Source: Spinellus fusiger (Eukaryota > Mucoromycota > Mucoromycetes > Mucorales > Phycomycetaceae). Taken from it: 64,000 nt of DNA. Both the position numbers and the translations under genes were made by a program. This document shows, in pieces, positions 1 to 8,660 of this stretch (positions within the stretch are counted from its first letter, which is position 1; each line of letters opens with the position of its first letter). The DNA lies in contig JALLLS010000003.1 of the NCBI GenBank assembly GCA_025094145.1, forward strand, positions 62,001 through 126,000. Reading direction: 5' to 3'. The notes beneath the pieces are model-generated. The model did not search any database. It was not told the DNA's origin and saw nothing but the letters and a program-made list of their open reading frames with translations.

Positions 1-330
1 CACCCAATTCCCATGCAGATACCTAATCCATTGCAATACCCATCCTATCCCAATTATGCTAGTTATATTGGATGTCCTGTTTCTTACAGCCATCCCGTCT
101 TTACTACTGCCTATCCTCAACCCATTCTTCCCTCTACACTAGGACCCACCATGGATTCTTCTTATCATCCTCACTACCAAGACTCACTTATAGTCTATTA
201 TCCTCCTTCTCCTCCTTCTCCTCCCTCTTCCTCCTATTCTAGACTGCCCCTCTATGATCCTTATGGCTCTAGACGCTATCCTTCCTCTGAAAGAAATCAT
301 GTTAGCTCAATAAAAGACCTATGGCAGTAG
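1..330 (+). CDS. C-terminal end of a Pro/Tyr/Ser-rich protein (5' partial)
   Basis: The reading frame is open from the first base of the window, so the gene begins upstream; it stops with TAG at 328-330. The visible 109 residues are low-complexity, rich in Pro, Tyr and Ser, with runs such as YYPPSPPSPPSSSYS and no recognisable domain. Composition resembles disordered tails of fungal RNA-binding or signalling proteins, but I cannot name it. The next gene starts only about 140 bases downstream on the same strand. An intron within the visible part cannot be excluded, but none is needed. Confidence 0.5.
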   Translation, partial: HPIPMQIPNPLQYPSYPNYASYIGCPVSYSHPVFTTAYPQPILPSTLGPTMDSSYHPHYQDSLIVYYPPSPPSPPSSSYSRLPLYDPYGSRRYPSSERNHVSSIKDLWQ

Positions 331-401
331 AATCTTACTCTATTTTAATGCACTGATTCATCTACCTACCCTACGATGACGTAAACAAGGAACGCGGAGT
401 C

Positions 402-440
402 TTGTTCCTACTCTTGTTCCTACTCTTGTTCCTTGTTCTT
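402..440. repeat. Short tandem repeat in the VPS1 upstream region
   Basis: Three near-perfect copies of a 12-base unit (TACTCTTGTTCC) lie 30-70 bases upstream of the VPS1 ATG. It is a pyrimidine-rich tract of the sort often found just before fungal start codons; no function can be assigned. Confidence 0.5.
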
Positions 441-471
441 TGTACCTTTCCTCCTACTAGACATTATCACT

Positions 472-3175
472 ATGGATTCCAATCTCATCAAGACAGGTAC
501 TCCAGAACCACATCTATTCTCTTTCCTCACCCCCACCCTCCTCCAGTGAATAAACTACAGGACGCATTCTCCACTGTGGGTGTGCATAACCCTGTGGACC
601 TACCTCAGATATCTGTCATTGGTTCTCAATCCAGCGGCAAGAGTTCTGTCCTTGAGAACATTGTCGGCCGTGACTTTCTCCCAAGAGGCACAGGCATAGT
701 GACTCGTCGTCCATTAGTAAGTTGAGACAGACAACACTGCTTCATTACCAACACACCTCCAGATTCTTCAACTTATCAACCGTCCTGGCACAGCAAAGGA
801 CAAGGACACATCAAACGATAAAGATACCCCTCATGTAGCACGCACCAATGACTATGAAGATCCAGACGAGTGGGGAGAATTCTTACATCTGCCAGGACAA
901 AAGTTCTATAACTTTGATAAGATAAGAGAGGAGATTGTGAAGGACACCGAGTTAAAAACAGGCAAAAATCTCGGTATTTCTCCCCAGCCGATCAATCTCC
1001 GTATCTATTCACCCAATGTGCTGACACTGACATTGGTGGATCTTCCTGGTCTGACAAAGGTAGTGTTGAGGGATATTCGTTGGTAATAAAGAAGAGCGAC
1101 TCACTGTCCTTATAGGTGCCGGTCGGAGATCAACCCAAAGACATTGAGAAGCAGATTCGTGATATGATTCTAAAGTACATCACTAAACCCAACGCCATCA
1201 TTCTTGCGGTTACTGCTGCCAATACAGATCTGGCCAATTCAGACGGCCTTAAACTAGCAAGAGAGGTGGATCCTGAGGGTCTTCGTACTATTGGCGTCCT
1301 GACAAAGATTGATCTTATGGACCAAGGCACAGATGTGATTGATATCTTGGCAGGAAGAGTTGTTCCCCTTCGTCTGGGTTACGTGCCTGTAGTGAACCGT
1401 GGACAGAGAGACATTGAACATAAAAAGTCCATTCACAAGGCATTGGATTCAGAAAAGGAGTACTTTGAGAACCACACATCCTATCGTAGCAAGGCCCAGT
1501 ATTGCGGCACTCCCTTCTTGGCTCGCAAACTCAACATGGTACATTGGGAATGGGTTAAGGTGTTGCCTGGTGACGAGAACTCACCTGCCTTTTGCTAGAT
1601 CTTAATGCATCATATCCGTAATACCCTTCCAGAGATCAAAGCCAAAATACAGGCTACTCTGGCAAAATACCAACAGGAGCTACTTCAGCTGGGAGATCCT
1701 TCCGAAGAGAACCAAGCAAGCCTTGTCCTTAGTATCATCACTGAGTTCTGTACCGAGTTCCGTACAATTATCGACGGTAACTCCAATGATCTCTCTAGTT
1801 TTGAATTATCAGGAGGAGCCCGCATCAGCTTTGTATTCCATGAACTGTACTCCAATGGTGTGAAGAGTATTGATCCTTTGGAACAGATCAAGGATATTGA
1901 TATCCGTACTAGTCTCTACAATTCATCCGTAAGTGCATATGTATTTTATTCTTATGAACATCCCTAGGGTTCTTCTCCTGCTCTGTTTGTGGCCACCACT
2001 GCCTTTGAAGTCATTATTAAGCAGCAGATCAAACGACTGGAAGAACCTAGTGTCAAGTGTATTAACATAGTGTATGATGAATTAGTACGCATTCTGAGTC
2101 AATTGCTCAACAAACAGGTAAGTCTTTTTTTCTTTTTCTTTCTTTGTATTGAGTAACTCATGGTGGGTGGTTTGGTGTTAGTTCTTTAAGCGATTCCCCA
2201 CGCTCAAAGAGAAGTTCTACTTTGTTGTCCTCAACTTCTTTAAGAAGGCTCTGTCTCCTGCCATAAACACTGTCACTAATCTTGTAGCGTAAGTCCATGC
2301 AAACCCTCTTTGTAACTCACAGTGCAATTGGACTCACTGGCCCTTTTTTTTATATATATATTTTATATTTTTTTTTTATATTATTATTGTTATGTATTTA
2401 GCATGGAAGCATGCTATATTAACACAGCACACCCTGACTTCTTGAATGGTCATCAGGCCATTGCTATGGTCAATGAGCAGATCCAGTCCAAGCACACAGC
2501 TGCTCTTCAAGAAGCAAAACCAGCCAAAACAGCACAAATGTCTGCTCTCCAGGCCACTAATTCCACATCTTCCAGCCAGGAATCAGAGACCAATGGATCT
2601 TTCTTTGGTAGCTTTTTTGCTGGACCCAAGAAAACAAAGAAGACAACAACAGGGAGTATCATTGAAGCTGTAAGTGCCAGTCGTGGGTTGTATTCCTTGT
2701 CTCTCAGTGACTCATACCATAGCCAGCCACCAGCCACTCTCAAAGCAACAGGCACGTTATCAGACCGCGAGTTCATGGAGATAGAGGTCATTAGTAAGTC
2801 ACTACTTGATGAAGTGAGAAGAGCAGAGACTTATACTTCTTCAAGAGCTGTTGATACAGTCTTATTATAACATTGTTAAGCGCACGATGATTGATATGGT
2901 CCCCAAAGCCATTATGCTTAAACTGGTGAGCCATGCCAAGGAGGAGCTTCAGCGTGAATTGCTATCAGAACTGTACAAGGCTGATGTATTGAATGAATTA
3001 CTACAAGAGTCAGAGGGAACTCAACAAAGACGAAAGGAGTGCAGAAAGATGATTGAGGTGAGGATAGGGAGATTTAGAGTGGAAAGAATCTCACTAGATA
3101 AACCTGTTGATATAACTGCAACAACTGCACCTTTAGGCATTGCAAAAGGCAGATGAGATTGTGGGTTCTGTATAA
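472..3175 (+). CDS. VPS1: Dynamin-related GTPase Vps1
   Basis: Large GTPase of the dynamin family that self-assembles on membranes for vacuolar protein sorting, endosomal traffic and peroxisome fission. Ten exons: 472-496, 547-716, 763-1059, 1116-1538, 1599-1928, 1968-2117, 2182-2288, 2402-2793, 2846-3057, 3137-3175, giving 714 residues (yeast Vps1 is about 704). Visible motifs are the P-loop GSQSSGKSS at residue 34 on, [17 protein letters not shown] (switch I), DLPGLTK (switch II), TKIDLMDQG (G4), the middle domain, and a C-terminal GTPase effector domain around [13 protein letters not shown]. The start MDSNLIKT joined to VNKLQDA across a 50-nt intron matches the family N-terminus. There is no PH domain or Pro-rich tail, as expected for Vps1 rather than classical dynamin. 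Residues 560-620 are a variable, Ser/Thr/Lys-rich insert. Intron 1929-1967 is only 39 nt. Confidence 0.95.
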
Positions 3176-3217
3176 AGAGCAATTCCCCGGAACACATAAG
3201 AAAGAGGTTTTCCTTTT

Positions 3218-3343
3218 GTAAATGTATACTTATGTATAAATGTATACTTATGTGTATATGTATACTTATGTGTATATGTATACTTATGTGTATATGTATA
3301 CTTATGTGTAAATGTATACTTATGTGTATATGTATACTTAGGT
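3218..3343. repeat. 18-bp minisatellite
   Basis: About seven tandem copies of an 18-base unit of the form TATACTTATGTGTATATG, with A/T variants, begin about 40 bases after the VPS1 stop. It lies in the 3' UTR or the intergenic spacer. Confidence 0.85.
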
Positions 3344-3462
3344 GGGGATGAGATGCAATAAACACACATTATCTCCGTGTCTTTTATGTTTAGTACCTAT
3401 CCAACAAACATATTGACTCACAGCCAACTTCCCCTAGTATTATGCAGTAATCAAACGATAGT

Positions 3463-3562
3463 GTAGTGTGTAGAGTGTGTAGAGTGTGTAGTGTAGAGTG
3501 TAGAGTGTAGAGTGTAGAGTGTACAATGTGCAGTGTGTAGAGTGTAGAGTGTACAGTGTGTA
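3463..3562. repeat. GTGTAGA-type degenerate tandem repeat
   Basis: Irregular tandem array of GTGTAGA / GTGTAGTGTAGA units, about 100 bases long, in the VPS1 to isomerase spacer. No gene is seen in 3176-3699 apart from the candidate 5' UTR intron of the next gene (3622-3692). Confidence 0.8.
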
Positions 3563-3699
3563 CCTTGACTCTAGTCTTTCTCTTTCATGTGCTAGGAGCC
3601 AACATGACTAATCCACATAACGTAAGTTAAAATGGCTTTCATCTTCTTTTATTTCCCTTCTCTTTTCCCTTTTCTTTTCTTTATTTCTGCAGTGTCCAA

Positions 3700-4728
3700 A
3701 TGTCGCACCAATTCCCATTTGTTCTCCCTTCTCCTGAGCAGCCAGAAATGACGGTTAGCAGAGAAGGTCCTCTATTTCTTCTTCATCTTCACTGTAAAGA
3801 CAACCGCTTTACTACTTCCTTTTGCAAATCCCTCCTCAAGGTGCTTGAAGTCATTGAGGAGGTTTCATTAAAGGAGGATGCTCCCATGGCCCTTGTTACT
3901 ACAGGACAGGCCAATATCTACAGCAATGGCCTTGATTTTGAGCATGCAGTCTCTCATAAGCCCTTTATGGACCAATATTTACTCGTATTGAAGCGCATGC
4001 TTACTTTTTGTATGCCTACAGTAGCTGCTATCAATGGGTAAGTCGTCTAATAAAAGAAACAAAGAAAGGAGAGAAGGTGGGGAAAACTCATTCCATCCTA
4101 TCCACAGACATGCATTTGCTGGTGGATTTATGTTTGCTCTGGCTCATGGTACGTGTGCTCCTCTAGACAATAGACTCACGTCTATATTGATGTATGCGTA
4201 TAGATTACCGTGTTATGCGCTCTGACCGAGGATTCGTCTGTATGGTAAGCAGGTGTTTGTATGCATCTACTGTTTATTTTATTTTTTATTATATGTTTTT
4301 TATTGTGCATTCTCTTGCTGATGTTTCTCTGCTGTAGAATGAAGTAGATATGCCCTCTCCTCTTTCGGCTGGTATGTCTTCCCTGTTGCGCTGCAAACTG
4401 TCTCCCACCACCTACCGTGACATGGTCTTGCAAGGCCACCGCTTCACTGCCAAGGAGTGTATTGAACAGAAGATAGTGGATAAGGCGTGTCCACAGGATA
4501 AGGTGTTGGAAGAAGCAAAGGCACTGGCCCTTCACTGGTCACCCAAAGGCAAAGCAGGATTTGTCTATAAGCAATTGAAGGATGAGGTACGTTGGTGTTT
4601 GTGTCTACTTTATGGCTGGAGTACAAGACTGTCTTCTTATGCTGTTGTTTCCCTCCCTTTGATAGATGTATAGAGAAACTATCCAACTCTTGTCTGTACC
4701 TTACCACCAACTTACTCCTAAGCTATAA
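3700..4728 (+). CDS. Enoyl-CoA delta-isomerase / hydratase-fold protein
   Basis: Crotonase-superfamily enzyme, probably the delta3-delta2 enoyl-CoA isomerase that lets beta-oxidation handle unsaturated fatty acids. Five exons: 3700-4037, 4108-4148, 4204-4244, 4338-4586, 4666-4728, giving 243 residues, near the 240-250 of plant and fungal ECI proteins. The oxyanion-hole segments are visible as NGLDFE (around residue 70) and AAINGHAFAGGFMFALAHDYRVMR, with the EVDMPSPLSAGM loop after it. The protein ends in PKL, a variant of the C-terminal peroxisomal targeting signal, so peroxisomal location is inferred. A GTAAGT-TGCAG intron at 3622-3692 appears to lie in the 5' UTR. An ATG at 3604 before it is out of frame with the main ORF. 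Confidence 0.85.
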
Positions 4729-4805
4729 TTTTCATAATAAAACAAGAAACAAAAGGACTGTTTTTCTTCTTTCTTTTCCTCTTCTACAGTAAACTCTAGT
4801 GTATA

Positions 4806-5691
4806 ATGTCTCGCTTTCTACGGCGTTGGGGTTGGGTGCCTGTGCTTGCTGGTGTGGTGGGCTCACAGTGGCCACATACCCCAAGCCACGCACTCATCCC
4901 CACTGCCTTTACTCCTCTCACTGTCATAGAAAAGGAACAGGTCACTAGAGACACCTTTAGACTGAGAGTGCAGTTAGACAAGGAGCAAAAGTCCTTTCCT
5001 ATTCTAAGCAGTGTTCATATTAAAGACAACACCATGCAGGTCATGCGCTCCTACACACCCATCAACCCCAACCCCTACAAGGATGGCTATATGGACTTGT
5101 TGATTAAACGCTATGAAGACGGCTGTATCTCTCGCACACTCTCTGCTACTGCTCCTCAGGACGCGGTGTTTGTGCGTGGGCCTATAGTAGACTACCACTA
5201 CACACCCCGGCCACGACTGGGACTGGTAATAACACACTCTTTCATTACCAGCCAAGGAGTTGTTTGTAATATGCAATAATGTAATGTAGATAGCAGGAGG
5301 CACCGGGATTACACCCATGTACCAGCTAGTACAGCATATTCTCCAGGACACAACCAGTACCACTCAGGTGTGGCTTATCTATGCCAGTGCCACGTCAGAT
5401 ATCCTCCTGAAGAAAGAGATTGACCAGCTGGCCGCAGATCATAAGCATCGATTCAATGTCGTGTATGTCGTCGAACACCCTTCTCCAGACTGGCCTGGCC
5501 TCCGAGGAAGAATCAATGAGGCCATCATGGCTCCACTATGGAAGGCAGAGGATCACGTGGTTGTCTGTGGTCCACCTGGAATGATGGCCAGTGTGTGTGG
5601 GGAAAAAGCCCGCCACGACCACCAGGGACCTGTCCAGGGTATTCTTGGCCAATGGGGGGCGTCCCCAGATCGAGTGTGGAAATTACAATAA
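4806..5691 (+). CDS. Cytochrome-b5-reductase-type FAD/NAD(P) oxidoreductase
   Basis: Flavoprotein of the ferredoxin-NADP reductase fold, passing electrons from NAD(P)H through FAD to a haem or quinone partner. Two exons, 4806-5225 and 5290-5691, give 273 residues. Visible are the FAD-binding MRSYTP, the NAD-binding IAGGTGITP straddling the splice point, and CGPPGM near the C-terminus. A basic N-terminus (MSRFLRRWG) followed by a hydrophobic stretch suggests a mitochondrial presequence with a membrane anchor, as in Mcr1 or Cyc2-like proteins, but the exact orthologue is not resolved. The start is the first ATG, 77 bases after the isomerase stop. Confidence 0.85.
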
Positions 5692-5711
5692 CAACTACAA
5701 ATTAGGCATCT

Positions 5712-7474
5712 GTGCACATCCCACTTATAAAAATACCCGAAACAGACTGTAGCCCTAACAGCTTGTCGATGCATTCTCCACTTCCCTCTCCTTCTATTTC
5801 CACAGCCAGCACATGTGCAGGGGCTGCCCTTCTCCATCACAGCGAAGACAGCGACACAACCTTTGCCCTGTCTTGGCTCAATGACAAATCCCCACAGGAA
5901 CTCATCTCTCTTCTTCGTTCTGCCTATGCTGCTCTCAAGGAAAAGGAAAGAGGTAGATAAGAGTGGCTGTTACAGAAACAAATAAAACAACAAAAGAAGA
6001 AGAATGAACACTCATTGTTTCCTTTATAGATCTGGTACTGGCCGCAGAAATAGGCCGTTCTTTGTTAGAAAGCAACATCCAACTCACATCAGACTGTGAC
6101 TCTCTTCTTCAACCAGCCCTCCCCACCCCCTCCACCTCCTATGACCTCCTCCCACGCCACCCCACACCCCTACGCCACTCCACCAAAGAGGCTATGACAG
6201 AAGAACTCCAGCGCAAGAACAGCGAAATCAACCAACAGCTGGACACTGTCCTTGCTCAACAGTCACAGTCCGACCGTGCCCATGCCAGAACCACTCGCCA
6301 ACTCCAATCACAAGTCACCGCCCTTCGAAGCAGCCTCCAAGAAGCCAACCTCAAGCTTAATGAATTAGAGTCCACCCAGAAACCAGGCAGTCCACGTCCC
6401 AAGAAAAGAACACTACCCCACCCTCACCCCACCACCATCAACAGCAGTCCCAGTCCCAGTCCCAGTCCCGCTGCAAATCCCACTGCAAGGGACACTGCAA
6501 GGGACACTGGCAGCCACCGCCGCCGTCCTTCTCTCCAAGTGGACCGGCTGCTGCAAAAGGTAACTACCTTAGCGCAAGAAAATGTTCAGGTGACCACCGC
6601 CAAGCAGCACATGGAAGAACAATTGCACGACACTCTCAAACATTTCCGGAGATTGCAGAGTGACTATGAAAAGGTGACGTTGGCCCACCAAGCCCACCAA
6701 TCCTTAAAGACAGCGTATCAGAATCAGTTTGAACATCTCCACGAGTTGAATGTGAGTGTACAAGACCATCGGCATGTGTTGCAGCGGCTACAGGCAAAGG
6801 GCGTGTCGATTCCATCTGCGCGGTCAACATCTGCTGCTAGTTGCCATAGCAGCCAGTCCCAGTCGATGGCGCCCTTATACCGCCAGACATTGTTGGCTGA
6901 GCTGGAAACAGAGTGGCATCAGAATCATGCTAAAGCAGTTGTGGCAGACAGTGGGGTGCGTCCTGAGCCCAGAAGAACACAGTCGGCTCCTCAGAGAAGA
7001 AGGGGATTTGTGTCTGTTACAGACAGCATGTCCGAAGAGAACTACCAGAGAAGTTTCTTCAAAGAGGAGAGGATAGAGTGGATGAGCCGTCCTATGGGTG
7101 GGTCCATGGCAGGTCCAGTAGAGAATTCAATGGAGAATTCAATGGAGAGCTCAATGGAGAATTCACTAGAGGGAGAAGATAGATTGGGCTATACTACTCC
7201 AAAGTTATGGTTGGATTCTGTTCTTTCCAAAGTAGGTGGGATGGATCCCTATATGTTGGAAGAGACACTTCGCTACATACACCAATTGGAAGAAGAGCAT
7301 GATGTAGATCAAGGAAGATCCCCCAGCACACAAAAGATAGTCATGCCCACACCACAGTCCTTGATGGGTAAAGTGTATGGCGTGTTTTGGTCTCTGTGGA
7401 GTTGGTTTCGATTTGTAGTGGTGTTGATGGCAAGTGTTCTTTTCAGTCTATGGAATGGGCCTAAAGAAGCATAA
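5712..7474 (+). CDS. Tail-anchored coiled-coil protein with CC1-box-like motif
   Basis: Two exons, 5712-5952 and 6030-7474, give 561 residues; the second in-frame ATG at 5769 would give 542 and is equally possible. The splice joins ALKEKER to DLVLAAEIG, making ERDLVLAAEIGRSLLESN (residues 79-96). This closely resembles the CC1 box (AAxxG) of dynein-activating adaptors of the BICD/HAP1/TRAK/Spindly type, which binds the dynein light intermediate chain. Long heptad-like stretches follow (about 120-180, 230-310), separated by Pro/Ser-rich linkers. The last 30 residues hold one aromatic-rich hydrophobic segment (FWSLWSWFRFVVVLMASVLF) and a short tail, so it should be tail-anchored in an organelle membrane. 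Inference: a motor adaptor or tether on a membrane compartment. It could also be a golgin-like tether unrelated to dynein. Confidence 0.75.
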
Positions 7475-7516
7475 TGGGTATGTTTTCTGTTGTTGTTATT
7501 ATTAGTACTCTTTGTA

Positions 7517-7835
7517 TTATTACTATTGTTATTACTATTGTTATTACTATTGTTATTACTATTGTTATTACTATTGTTATTACTATTGTTATTACTATTG
7601 TTATTACTATTGTTATTACTATTGTTATTACTATTGTTATTACTATTGTTATTACTATTGTTATTACTATTGTTATTACTATTGTTATTACTATTGTTAT
7701 TACTATTGTTATTATTATTGTTATTATTATTACTATTGTTATTATTATTGTTATTATTATTACTATTGTCATTACTATTGTTATTACTATTGTCATTACT
7801 ATTGTTATTACTATTGTTATTATTATTGTTATTCG
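7517..7835. repeat. (ATTACTATTGTT)n microsatellite
   Basis: About 320 bases of a 12-base unit built of ATT/ACT/ATT/GTT triplets, with a few ATTATTATT variants near the right end. It starts about 40 bases after the coiled-coil gene and runs up to the terminal repeat of the next element. It creates long spurious open frames in five frames. Confidence 0.95.
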
Positions 7836-8253
7836 AGTAGGAGGAGACTCTGACTGTGTTACCATCTTTTCTTTATTTGTTCGAAAATATTCAAAATTTT
7901 TTAGGTATAAATATTAGTTTAGTTTGCATTATGTAACTCTATCATGGCAGATAGGTGCAAACTGTTTTATCCAAACTAAAGAATAAAGAGACTGTAAAAT
8001 TATAGGACTTTATCCAAGAATAGATTGCTTTTTATTTAGTGGAATGGACAACTCTTTATATACTAATCAATTGCCATAGTTACACTTATGTATCTCCTAT
8101 AGTTGAGTTTACACACATGGCCCTAATTACTTATCAGTGCTAATGCAATTGACAGGTGCTACTTATGTTAGACATGTCTCTGTATTGACTCTAGATACAA
8201 CACAAACATGGGAAGAGTGGGTGGGTGACAGCCAGAGTCCCTCCTACTCGAAT
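7831..8253. mobile_element. MITE-like element with about 27-bp inverted terminal repeats
   Basis: The left end ATTCGAGTAGGAGGAGACTC (7831-7850, similarity continuing to 7860) is repeated in inverse orientation at 8227-8253 with one indel and a few mismatches. The 420-base interior is AT-rich and shows no reading frame. This is the structure of a miniature inverted-repeat transposable element. Both ends abut ATT-rich microsatellite, so a target-site duplication cannot be told from the repeat. No second copy is seen in the window. Confidence 0.6.
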
Positions 8254-8660
8254 AATAAGGTATGTCCTTCGACCTATGGCCTAGGACAGATATATTATTA
8301 TTAGTGTTAGTGTTATTATTACTGATATTACTATGACTATGACTATGATTATTATCTTTATTACTATTGCTACTAATACTGGCATTGTTATCTTGCACTG
8401 TACTTGGAACGTATTTGCGCTTATATACTCTTATACCCCATTCTATTCTATCAAATACTAGCCTGCAGTCTCTTGCATTATCTTGTACTCGTCTCCAAAG
8501 TCAGTCACTTTTGAATAGACGGATACACACAGCCTATCAGAATCCACTGCTGTCCTTGCTGCTGCAGTGACGCAAAATACAGAGCCGGAAGTCTAACCTA
8601 CAGATAAAATCCCTTTTTTTCTTCTTTTGTGTACTGTCAGTTGACTCTGTTAAAGAAGCC
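8254..8660. other. Spacer upstream of KEX1
   Basis: Contains an ATT/GACTAT trinucleotide-rich tract (about 8278-8392), then the presumed KEX1 promoter and leader. A T-rich pyrimidine block (8609-8627) lies about 35 bases before the KEX1 ATG. No gene is seen. Confidence 0.5.

Noticed and set aside
2670..2722. GTAAGT to CATAG candidate intron in VPS1 exon 8
   Set aside because: Removing it shifts the frame away from [20 protein letters not shown]; the read-through frame is correct.
3604..3621. ATG at 3604 as the start of the isomerase
   Set aside because: Splicing from 3621 to 3693 puts it out of frame with the main ORF.
7461..7917. Long frames of polyLeu, Tyr-Cys and Ile-Val-Thr repeats on both strands
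   Set aside because: They are translations of the (ATTACTATTGTT)n microsatellite, open in several frames at once.
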